Assembly (NCBI RefSeq): GCF_026914265.1
Contig: NC_069122.1
Span: forward strand, 35,949,473-36,013,472
Direction of reading: 5' to 3'
Source of the DNA: Mya arenaria
Taxonomy: Eukaryota; Mollusca; Bivalvia; Myida; Myidae
DNA: 64,000 bases
The translations under genes and the position numbers were made by a program. Position 1 is the first letter of the stretch. Each line of letters opens with the position of its first letter. The notes below the pieces were generated by a model, which saw only the letters and a program-made list of their open reading frames with translations, was not told where the DNA came from and did no database searches. This document shows, in pieces, positions 1-9,700 of this stretch.

Positions 1-660
1 GGCTTAAAAAGCTTAATAATATTTGTAATTATTTTTGTATAATATTAACATAATCTTTCTGTACCTACACATGCTTTCAAATGATACCAAAACAGAATGC
101 GGTCAACAGGCTTCAAAAATCCCTGAGTTGTATCAGATACATAGAAATGGATAAGGCCATGTTAACGTTTCAAGGAGTACTTAAGGCAATGATCTTGCCC
201 AGATAATGTATGGTGTATCCCCGATAATGGAAATGATGTTTTCCGTCGCCACGAATTAATAACTCGTACCTTTGACTTAGTTATCTCTACGTCATGATCA
301 CGATATGCTAAGTCGTGGGAACAATTCAGATTAAGTCACCATACTGTTCACACGTTTACAAGTATTTCGTAAATATACAGATACATTGCTTACCTTGAGG
401 AACAGGTAACACCACAGCAAAAAGTATCAGACCTGCGAATAAAAAAATCGTCTAAAGGATAACAATGTTATAAATATAATTCGTTATTTACTGAACTGGG
501 TTGCCCATGCTGGTACAAAAATAAATGTTCTAACTGATATAGAAACTCAATGATTATATTGTTTCTTAAGTTACGCTTGTCTATTGAAACGGTACAATGT
601 TGGTTGTGCCAGAGGATAAGCTGAGGAAACCAACCCGAACGTTTATCATTCCGGGCTTCC
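1..660. other. gene-free flank
   Basis: AT-rich single-copy-looking sequence. The longest open frame, 64 codons on the minus strand at 468-662, has no recognisable domain or splice context. I see no repeat or RNA structure in this stretch. Confidence 0.5.
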
Positions 661-666
661 ACTTAA

Positions 667-1147
667 CATTGTGTGTATACCACGTGATAAATTATGTCAT
701 ATATGCTACGTCGGAATGCAAAATTTTGCTTAAAATAAAGACTTAAATCAGAGATAACTTTTCTTTTACTACACCATTTTAAATAAAAAAGGGCAGTCTA
801 TGCCGCTTAAATAGCCCCGCCTTCGTTTTATTACCGAAATTCGATAAGGTGATTAGTTTCATCAAACACTTCGACAAACCTGTTTCCAAAATAATGTTTT
901 GACAGTGCTCGGTCAGACGGCCGTATTGTGAAAAGGTTTGTCGAAGTGTTTTTAGAAATTAAACTCTCAATCAATTTCTAGTAAAAGACCGAATGTGGAG
1001 CTACGTTAGCGGCGTAGATTGCGCTATGTTTTATTTAAAATGGTGAAGAAATAATGAAGATACATTTGTTTAAAGTCTTCATTCGAAGCAAAATATAGCC
1101 GACGTAGCATTTATGACGCAATTAATCACGTGGTATACAAACACTGC
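667..1147. mobile_element. palindromic MITE-like element flanked by TTAA
   Basis: The two halves are inverted copies of each other: GTATACCACGTGAT near 676 reappears inverted near 1126-1139, ACACCATTTTAAATAAA near 771 is mirrored near 1030-1046, and the centre is a near-perfect stem (864-880 with 935-951). The element is bordered by TTAA on both sides (663-666 and 1148-1151), the target duplication typical of piggyBac-type transposition. No coding capacity is seen, so it is a non-autonomous foldback or MITE. The family assignment is inferred from the TTAA only. Confidence 0.75.
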
Positions 1148-1154
1148 TTAAGGA

Positions 1155-1292
1155 GTAAATGGCGGGTTTGATGTCGTTATCGGGGTATGAACGCAATTGA
1201 GCTGGTCCAGGTGTGTGGAGTCCGAAGGACGCGTACTTTGTTCAGCTCAATTGCGTTCATATCCCGATAATGACATCAAACCCGCAATTCAT
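1155..1292. mobile_element. short hairpin element
   Basis: An inverted repeat with arms 1161-1204 and 1243-1285 (about 43 bp each, few mismatches) around a 38-bp loop. The arms begin GGCGGGTTTGATGTC and contain GAACGCAATTGAGCTG. It lies directly beside the palindromic element at 667-1147 and looks like a small foldback or MITE. No clear target duplication can be read. Confidence 0.7.
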
Positions 1293-2370
1293 TACTTATA
1301 TTTACCAATAGTTCTTTATTTTATTCAGGAATTGTAAAAAACAATACATCATTTCATTTAAGAAAACCTTTCAGTAATCCTTTCTTATACATAACATCAT
1401 GTAAATAGAACGACCCTACTGTAACGGGAAACATTTTATCTAATGACGTCACAATAACGCGGGAAAAAATCAACCACTTGAAATTACTTTTAAACGTAAA
1501 ATAGAAACACTTATGATAGCAATACATTTAACATATTATAAATTAACACTTTCTAAAATGGAAAGTTCCATTTTGGTTAGTCACTCCGTATTTCAGTTGA
1601 AATAAAGAAGCAAAATAAAAAAGTTAACCTTTTATTTAGCTTACATATAAATTCTCGGCAAGTACTACCCTTTCATATGAGACCAAAGGTATTTAACATT
1701 AGTGTCAATTGTTCAAGGAAATCACAAGGATATTTGAACATCAAATTCCTTTAAGAGTCAAACGTTAATTAGGTTACATTTGTGTATATTGTAAAATACA
1801 TACAATGGCGAGTTAAATAAGACATATTTAAATTCTTGATATGTATAAACGTTCATCCATACGTGAACATACGGCAGAGATCGCTTCATTTTTGTCGAAA
1901 GGCATTAACGATGAAATTGAAATAAAATAATTTTAAGCTTGAGCTAAGAAAGATGATTTCAATTTATCAAACCAATTAAGCTGCATTTTGATTCCAGAAA
2001 TGAAAACATTGCTAATAGGAACAGAACTTACCCATTGTGTTGTCGTCGATCTAGATACCATAAATGGCCGCAATACGTAATTGTTTCTGTGCCCACTTCG
2101 GACTCGTTCAGTCTCTTATCTGATAATGACCTTACATTTGCATCAGGCTATAGGTCAGGTGTTAGATTTCCAAAAAAAATACATTACATGGCCAGATGAA
2201 AATGTTCAATGAGAATGGTTTTCAATACTGAAAACAATGGAATTAAAATAATTTAAATTGTTATTTGCTTTTTGGCGCAAATTACTAATTCGATCATGTC
2301 CAAGCGGAAACTGTCCGCCAAACATAAAAATGACCAGAGTATTGTGAGTGCATGTCTTTTTGTGCGTGCT
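1293..2370. other. gene-free flank
   Basis: AT-rich DNA with no open frame of coding character, no recognisable domain, and no splice-framed exon. Confidence 0.45.
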
Positions 2371-2371
2371 T

Positions 2372-2549
2372 ATATTTGGTATATGTGTATGTACGTATTC
2401 GTATGTAAGCTGTTAGATGTGTATGCTTGTATATGTGTGTGTGTGTACATGGTTGGATCCATATTTGGTATATGTGTATGTACGTATTCGTATGTCAGCT
2501 GTCAGATGGGTATGTTTGTATATATGTGTACATGGTTGGATCTCTATGT
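2372..2549. repeat. two-copy 89-bp tandem duplication, TG/TA-rich
   Basis: The segment starting ATATTTGGTATATGTGTATG at 2372 recurs at 2461 with a few changes, giving a period of 89 bp. Short overlapping open frames here (for example 2272-2583) come from the tyrosine, cysteine and valine codons of the TG/TA-rich repeat and are not gene evidence. Confidence 0.8.
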
Positions 2550-2639
2550 ATGCAAAGCATATCAGTTTCTACTACAGCTATAAAATACGTATTTTATATG
2601 GGCTTTTTTGTTTTCAAAACATATCTAAATAGCATGAAT

Positions 2640-3350
2640 CTCACGATGTCAGCATAATATTACACTATACAATATATCAGGTAGTATATAATGGCATGTA
2701 CAAACATTGCATATGATACAAACAATAACAGATGATCACAACGACTTACAGTATATGCAAATACAAAGTTTCTTCTGACATAAACATTTCCACCATATAC
2801 ACATTATTGTAGTCCACCTAAATGACCGTCACTGAGTCTTTTGGCGATTTTTTGTTTACTATGGCAGACTCGAGGTCACAGGGATACATATAAAATGTCA
2901 ATATAATAAAAGATTATCTCTGATCGCTAATTATTGTAGCTACACATTATTGCACCAATATTCGGTATTGAAAACTGTCTCGAGTCTGAATCTCTCATTC
3001 ACAGATATGTGATGATGTGTAAACCAATATTGGTGTTAAACAAGTTAAAAGATTGGTGCGTATTCATAATAAGAAATCTGTGAAGAAATATTTTATCTTA
3101 ACTATACTGAATTTCGGATAGTACCCTATCTCGGACATAAAATAAAAGCAGAATTAGTTCATGCAATGGTTCAGATGATCTCAGCGAGAACACAGATAAA
3201 TACAACAACAGTAAAAGTGAAAGGAAAAGAAAACGAAGAAGAATATACCAGAGATAGAATCAGAACAAACATAACATAAATAATTGCTGTATATTAAACA
3301 TGTCAAACTGATATTAATAACAAAGGTGTTCCAATTACGTAATTTATCAG
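2640..3350. other. gene-free stretch before minisatellite
   Basis: No gene is recognised. A 10-bp inverted pair CACCAATATT / AATATTGGTG near 2953 and 3027 is the only structure noticed. Confidence 0.4.
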
Positions 3351-3354
3351 TATG

Positions 3355-5925
3355 CACGTGAGTATATGGGTGTGAATATATGTGCTTGTATGTATGTGGA
3401 TATATGAGTATATATGTGTGTGTGAGGATGTGGGTATATGAGTATATATGTATGTGTGAGGATGTTGGTGTATGATAATGAATGTATTTGTGTGGATGTG
3501 GGTAGATGAGAATGTATGTTTTTGTGTGGATGTGGGTAGATGAGAATGTATGTATATGTGTGAATGTGGGTATATGATAATGTATGTATTTGTGTGGATG
3601 TGGGTAAATGATAATGTTTGTATTTGTGTGAATGTGGGTAGATGATAATACATGTATTTGTGTGAATGTGGGTAGATGATAATGTATGTATTTTTGTGAA
3701 TGTGGGTAGATGATAATGTATGTATTTGTGTGAATGTGGGTAGATGATAATGTATGTGTTTGTGTGGATGTGGGTAGATGAGAATTAATGTATTTGTGTG
3801 AATGTGGGTAGATGATAATGAATGTATTTGTGTGGGTGTGGGTAGATGATAATGTATGTATTTGTGTGGGTGTGGGTAGATGATAATGCATGTATATGTG
3901 GGAATGTGGGTAGTTGATAATGTATGTATTTGTGTGGGGGTGGGTAGATGATAATGTATGTATTTGTGTGGGTGTGGCTAGATGATAATGCATGTATATG
4001 TGTGGATGTGGGTAGATGAGAATGTATGTATGTGTGTGGATGTTGGTAGATGAGAATGTATGTATTTGTGTGAATGTGGGTAGATGATAATGTATGTATT
4101 TGTGATTGAGTGGGTAGATGATACTGTATGTATTTGTGATTCTGTGGGTAGATGATAATGGATGTATTTGTGTGAATGTGGGTAGATGATAATGTATGTA
4201 TTTGTGTGGATGTAGGTAGAAGAAAATGTATGTATTTGTGTGGATGTGGGTAGATGATTATGTATGTATTTGTGTCGATGTGGGTAGATAAGAATGTATG
4301 TATTTGTGTGGATGTGGGTAGATGGGAATGTATGTATTAGTGTGGATGTTGGTAGATGATAATGTATGTATTTGTGAGGATGTGGGTAGATGAGAATGTA
4401 TGTATTTGTGAGGATGTAGGTAAATGAGAATGAATGTATTTGTGTGGATGTAGGTGGATGATAGTGTATGTATTTGTGAGGATGTGGGTAAATGAGAATA
4501 AATGTATTTGTGTGGATGTAGGTGGATGATAGTGTATGTATTTTTGAGGATGTGGGTAAATGAGAATGTATGCATTTGTGTCGATGTGGGTAGACGAAAA
4601 TGTTTGTATTTGTGTGGGTGTGGGTAGATGGGAATTAATGTATTTGTGTGAATGTGGGTAGATGATAATGTATGTATTTGTGTGGGTGTGGGTATATGAT
4701 AATGTATGTATTTGTGTGGGTGTGGGTAGAAGATAATGCATGTATATGTGTGAATGTGGGTAGTAGATAATGCATGTATATGTGTGAATGTGGGTAGTTG
4801 ATAATGTATGTATTTGTGTGGGTGTGGCTAGATGATAATGCATGTATATGTGTGGATGTGGGAAGATGAGAATGTATGTATGTGTGTGGATGTTGGTAGA
4901 TGAGAATGTATGTATTTGTGTGAATGTGGGTAGATGATAATGTATGTATTTGTGATTGAGGGGGTAGATGATACTGTATGTATTTGTGATTCTGTGGGTA
5001 GATGATAATGGATGTATTTGTGTGAATGTGGGTAGATGATAATGTATGTATTTGTGTGGATGTAGGTAGAAGAAAATGTATGTATTTGTGTGGATGTGGG
5101 TAGATGATTATGTATGTATTTGTGTCGATGTGGGTAGATAAGAATGTATGTATTTGTGAGGATGTGGGTAGATAGGAATGTATGTATTAGTGTGGATGTT
5201 GGTAGATGATAATGTATGTATTTGTGAGGATGTGGGTAGATGAGAATGTATGTATTTGTGAGGATGTAGGTAAATGAGAATGAATGTATTTGTGTGGATG
5301 TAGGTGGATGATAGTGTATGTATTTGTGAGGATGTGGGTAAATGAGAATAAATGTATTTGTGTGGATGTAGGTGGATGATAGTGTATGTATTTTTGAGGA
5401 TGTGGGTAAATGAGAATGTATGCATTTGTGTGGATGTGGGTAGACGAAAATGTTTGTATTTGTGTGGGTGTTGGTAGATGAAATGTTTGAATTTGTGTGG
5501 ATTAGGGTAGATGAGAATGTATATATTTTTGTGGATATGGGTAGATGAAAATGTATGTATTTGTGTGTATATGGGTAGATGATAATGAATATATTTGTGT
5601 GGATGTAGGTAGATGAGAATATATGTATTTGTGTAGATGAAAGTAGATGAAAATATATGTATTTATGTTGATGTAGGTAGATCACAATGTATGTATTTAT
5701 GTGAATGTTGGTAAATGATAATGTATGTATTTGTGTGGATGTGGTTAGATGATGATGTATGTATTTGTGTGGATGTGGGTAGATGATACTGTGTTTATTT
5801 GTGTGGATGTGTGCAGTTAATAATGTATTTGTGAGGATGAGGGTGAATGAGAATGTATGAATTTGTGTTGATGTGGGAAGATGTTAATGTCTGTATTTGT
5901 GTTTATGTCACTAGATGAGCATTTA
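3355..5925. repeat. 34-bp minisatellite array, about 75 units, with higher-order repeat
   Basis: A tandem array of a 34-bp unit of the form GGGTAGATGATAATGTATGT followed by ATTTGTGTGGATGT. A block of variant units starting near 3957 recurs starting near 4807, an offset of 850 bp, exactly 25 units, with very few differences (for example 4258-4575 against 5108-5425). Because 34 is not a multiple of 3, the minus strand stays open as a 34-residue His/Thr/Tyr/Ile-rich repeat over long distances (up to 285 codons at 4828-5685). These frames are a by-product of the array and not genes. Confidence 0.93.
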
Positions 5926-7115
5926 GGTATCTGCATTTATTTTGGCAGATGAAATTTGATTCCAAGAAATTAATTTACCCTCAAAACGATATTAGAACAA
6001 TGGTTTTCGCTTTAGTTGTTTAGGAACAATTAATACTTTTATATACACAATAAATTTAACAATTAATTTTCAATTGTGTTTTTGGGTTACAAAAAGATTT
6101 TGTGTCCTAGACTATATCTTCTACATTTCCATTTTTAACATTATTAAAACAATGATTTCAGCAGTAGTTTTCGGCTCATCATTCATTTGCATTATCAGAA
6201 TAAAAATAATTAGTAATTCCATCGCTTTAATATTAATGTTTCAAGATAACAGACGTTGACCTCAAATATATCATCCTCACTAGGGCGGCAATCCTTACTA
6301 ATTGGCGCGTAACGTCGATTAGGGCGGCAATGATAAGCTTGCTATACGCTCCGCTTATGATCCAAATTTTTGTTAATAATTGAAGTCCGATATAAATGGA
6401 ACAAACTCCAAGCTGTAATAGTATAATTCTTAGTATCAAGTTTCAGTAAGTATTTTGGTCTTTTGATGTGGCAGGTAAAAAAGGCAGAAAGAAACATTCT
6501 GATACGACAGATGCTTAGTGTATAGTTTTTGTTGACGCGCTGGTAGAAATGCATTTGCAGGCCTTTTCTCGCTGTCAGCAAAACAATACAAAACACCAGT
6601 AGAATTAAACACCGATTTAAAACGGTGGCATATCATCTTTGGAGGCGGGTGAGGCGGGTCCGGGGCTGGTTGTTACATTGATGCACTTCCTGGTTACTTT
6701 CTGAGTCTTCATTGTAATAGCAAGATTTCAATATCTCAGGGGAAGGGCAGACACAGTTCCGTTGTCTCTGTCGTGTAGATTTCTCTGATAAGCAACTTGC
6801 ATTAAGAGTTGCGTTAGTAGATGTAGATGTAGAATGCGTGGTTTGCGTACATGTGATTGCTTGCGTGTGTTGTTCCACAGGTTTATAATGAATGAAACAT
6901 CATTTTGCGAGTGTTATATCCATTACAACTCAGCCTCATAAAGCAATTACAATGTCAAGTATTCAACTCTACTTTCTAATTCCGATGCTCGGCATTTCAA
7001 AAGAAACGTTGAATATTGGATGATTCAAAGAATCTAACGCGAGGAACTGAATCGCGTAAAAACAATGGTGTAAGCAATGTTTTATGTCACAGTTGCACCA
7101 GTTTGAGGTTTAAAT
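5926..7115. other. gene-free stretch; minus-strand open frame of unknown status
   Basis: No recognisable gene. An 81-codon minus-strand frame at 6633-6878 (Thr/Ser/Cys-rich, with the motif CVCPSPEILKSCYY) is open but has no domain I recognise and no paralogue in the other units. A duplicated TAGGGCGGCAAT lies near 6281 and 6319. Confidence 0.3.
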
Positions 7116-7116
7116 G

Positions 7117-7150
7117 TTCGTCTTTCAACTACCTCTCCGTCTTCCACTCC
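7117..7150 (-). pseudogene. remnant of the minus-strand small-gene exon (unit 1)
   Basis: Read on the minus strand, this segment follows a CTTAAG acceptor-like site and aligns with the exon at 26947-27042 (GAGTGGAAGACGGAGAGG against GAGAGGACAACGAAGAG). It diverges quickly and contains stops in the frame used by unit 2. The adjacent block from about 7180 (TTCGGCTACGACGTATTG) is clearly shared with 27080 and 48244. This marks the left limit of detectable homology of unit 1 with units 2 and 3. Confidence 0.4.
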
Positions 7151-7663
7151 TTAAGTCTATGTAACGACGGATTAAGCTAAATATTCGGCTACGACGTATT
7201 GTTAATGAGGCAACTCGGTCTTCGAATATGGCTTGCTAGACTTCTAAAAAGAACAATGTGTAGTTTGAAAAACTCAGTGGAATACGATATCCTTATTATA
7301 TATATATTACGTTTCTGTTTAAGATAAAGCCACACCGCTTTTGCAGACACTGACTCATTAATTGGCTTTTTTTCTTCAACTTTTCTTTAAAACGGTTAAA
7401 GTGATTTGATGGCTCCGATTACTCTAGACATACCGTGTGTATACATTATTTAGTTTTATATCAATGTTAAATACTCGTTTAAATGTCATACAAAGGTAAG
7501 TTTTAAGTTTTCTTATCCAAATATACACATATGTATTAAAATGCTAAACAATTAGAGTAAAAGTCCATTGTTGGTTGTTTTAGATACATGAGATCATTTA
7601 TAAAGAAAAATAGGATAGTATACTTAAATTGAAACCATCTGTAGAAGGATTTTTGACCGCTTT

Positions 7664-8202
7664 TACCAGCGCTCAACCTATTACTTGTAATAATATCTAT
7701 TAGTAAAGCAATATTTTACTTAAATGTATAAGCCTCACAAAGCTAGAATGATTTTAAAGAATATACAGAATAAAGAACCAACGTATAAATGATTTTGAAG
7801 TACTAAAAGAATAGATACATAAATAAAAATCCTGACTACCTATGCTTATCAAACCGGAGCAACACATTTACTCATTTTAAACACGACCATACACATTTAA
7901 CTTCATCTGACACAGTTACGTGTTCATCATTCGTTTTATGTTCAGCTGCTACCTAGGGGCCGTTTCAATAAAGGATTTTAGTGGTAACTTCAATTATCTT
8001 AAACCTGCATAAAGATTTACAATATATGTACATCAACTATTTTTATTTACTCAATTTGGTGTTCATTTTCAATGCTGACTCGAGTTCAAGTCACTCAAAT
8101 ATGTAATAAAATAATGAAACTATGACACTAAGATAATTTTAATTTACGATAAAAATCTTTATTGAAACGCATATAGGTTTTGTAATAGGTTGAGCGCTGG
8201 TA
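7664..8202. repeat. 21-bp perfect inverted repeat enclosing a MITE
   Basis: The 21-bp sequence at 7664-7684 (core ACCAGCGCTCAACCTATTAC) recurs in exact inverted form at 8182-8202. Between them lies a second inverted-repeat element (7956-8172). The outer pair may be the ends of a host element that the inner MITE entered, or part of one composite element. Confidence 0.6.
7956..8172. mobile_element. short MITE, ends GGGGCCGTTTCAATAAAG
   Basis: The left end GGCCGTTTCAATAAAGGATT is mirrored by the right end, which reads GCGTTTCAATAAAGATTTTT on the minus strand. The inverted similarity continues through TTATCTTA on both sides. It is about 217 bp long and non-coding. The equivalent place in unit 3 (near 49171-49190) lacks this sequence, so it is an insertion specific to unit 1 or lost from unit 3. 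Confidence 0.6.
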
Positions 8203-8770
8203 AAATAAATAATAAAATAATCAAAGTTATCTGGAGAGGTCTTCCAAGTCTGAAATATCATTTTGAAATACGTTATATACATCTACATATAGACCTACAT
8301 ATATATGGCTGTTCAAAATGACGTTAAAACAGCCTTATGTTTCAAGTCAATATGGTCATTGTAATTGTATATCCTGGCAGTTCAAGAAAACTCCTTTCGA
8401 AAGCAGAATATTAAACTAACCACGAAATGTCAATCCAGTGTCTATGTATACAAAATATTCATTTAACGATGTTTTATAATTTACTAAATTAAATAGACTA
8501 ATGTTGGATACTGTTGTTTTTTTCGACACTTAAAACTTGTATCCCTTTTATGTTTTAATTTAATGACATATTATCAGAATGTCATCAGCAAACTATATCA
8601 TAATATAAACAATATTAAACAGAAACCGAATCATCATCAAGAAGCCTGTATTTGGCTATGCCTTACAGAGTTGGTGAGGTGAAGTAACTCAACAGTCTGG
8701 TAAACATCTATCATTTAATAGTGTATGGAGATAAAGAATTTGGTTCTAAAAATAAACAAAAACGATGTAC

Positions 8771-9045
8771 AGGGTCGGATCCAGGATCGACGTTAGAGGG
8801 GGCGTCGTTTAAGAATGTAACCCTTTTTACTTGCCCCCCTCCTTTAGAATCTAAATTTATTTGGTTTAAAGGGTTGGCAGTGGAGTTTGTGGGTAACTCC
8901 CAAGCAAAATTTTAACAATCTTTAGACCGAAATTGTGAATTTTGCGGTCTTTCATTACTTTTTTTCACCTATATTGAAATAAAATGTTAACCTTGACGAT
9001 TTGAGGGGGAGGGGCGCCGGGTGCCCCCACCCCGGATCTGCTAGT
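8771..9045. repeat. GGATCC-type dispersed repeat, unit 1 copy
   Basis: A block starting CGGATCCAGGATCGACG and ending near CCCCCACCCCGGATC, with G-rich and C-rich ends that are roughly inverted. Homologous blocks lie in the same relative place upstream of HSPA12 copies 2 (28356-28625) and 3 (54716-55315), so it was present before the units duplicated. Confidence 0.65.
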
Positions 9046-9215
9046 GATATAAACAGACCAATAAAATATAAACACATGATTATTCAATGTTTAGCCTTCA
9101 TAGATAACAGATTGTCGCTTGTATAGTATCAACTATAAACTTCGAGGCCATGAGGATAAGATTTCAGCAGTTATTTGCATTGTTCCATTCTATTTCTTTC
9201 AACGATCCGTGCCAG

Positions 9216-9310
9216 TATTTAAAGCATTAAGTGCATGTTTGGACGCATACTTTTAAACTCAGTAGGATCTTTTTTCAAGAAATCGTCAACAGGTACTTTC
9301 AATGAATTTG
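9216..9310 (+). promoter_or_regulatory. predicted core promoter and non-coding first exon of HSPA12 copy 1
   Basis: A TATA-like TATTTAAAG (9216-9224) is followed by a block ending at a donor (TTTG/GTAGGT, intron from 9311). The block TTTGGACGCATAC...TCGTCAACAGGTACTTTCAA is conserved upstream of all three HSPA12 copies, always with a donor at its end. The next acceptor is just upstream of the ATG exon (AG at 9660-9661). This suggests a spliced 5' leader with transcription starting about 30 bp after the TATA-like box. Confidence 0.5.
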
Positions 9311-9700
9311 GTAGGTATTTTCTTAACTTACTTCCTGTTAAGATAAGTTGAACTTGAAATAACCGGACTGATGGAGTTTAAATAAAGGATCGCTTAAGGT
9401 AAACAAGCAGCAAAGGAATAATATTTAAATGTTGGCAACATGATTAACAATAATATATGTGCTTGTGAAAGAAAATGGGCCGTATTGCATTGCATGTAAA
9501 ATGTATATCGAAAGAGGAAGTATAAAACAAATGGAATAACGCGTCGTGTCATGTATCTACATGTTATCATCAAATCGTAAAGGACTGGAGGATTTATAGA
9601 AAAATAGAAAGTAAAGTGGAATAACATTGTTTTCAAATATAATTTCCATTTTTATTTCCAGATTCCAAATCGACGACAATAAAGACAAAGGAATTCCAAC

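Noticed and set aside
2272-2657. Three overlapping plus-strand open frames of 71-103 codons
   Set aside because: They lie in a TG/TA-rich duplicated stretch; composition explains the openness and no domain is visible.
3181-5685. Long minus-strand open frames (up to 285 codons) rich in His, Thr, Tyr and Ile
   Set aside because: They are translations of the 34-bp minisatellite; overlapping frames are open at once and the residue repeat follows the DNA period.
6633-6878. 81-codon minus-strand frame, Thr/Ser/Cys-rich
   Set aside because: No domain, no paralogue and no clear splice or promoter context; kept only as a note.
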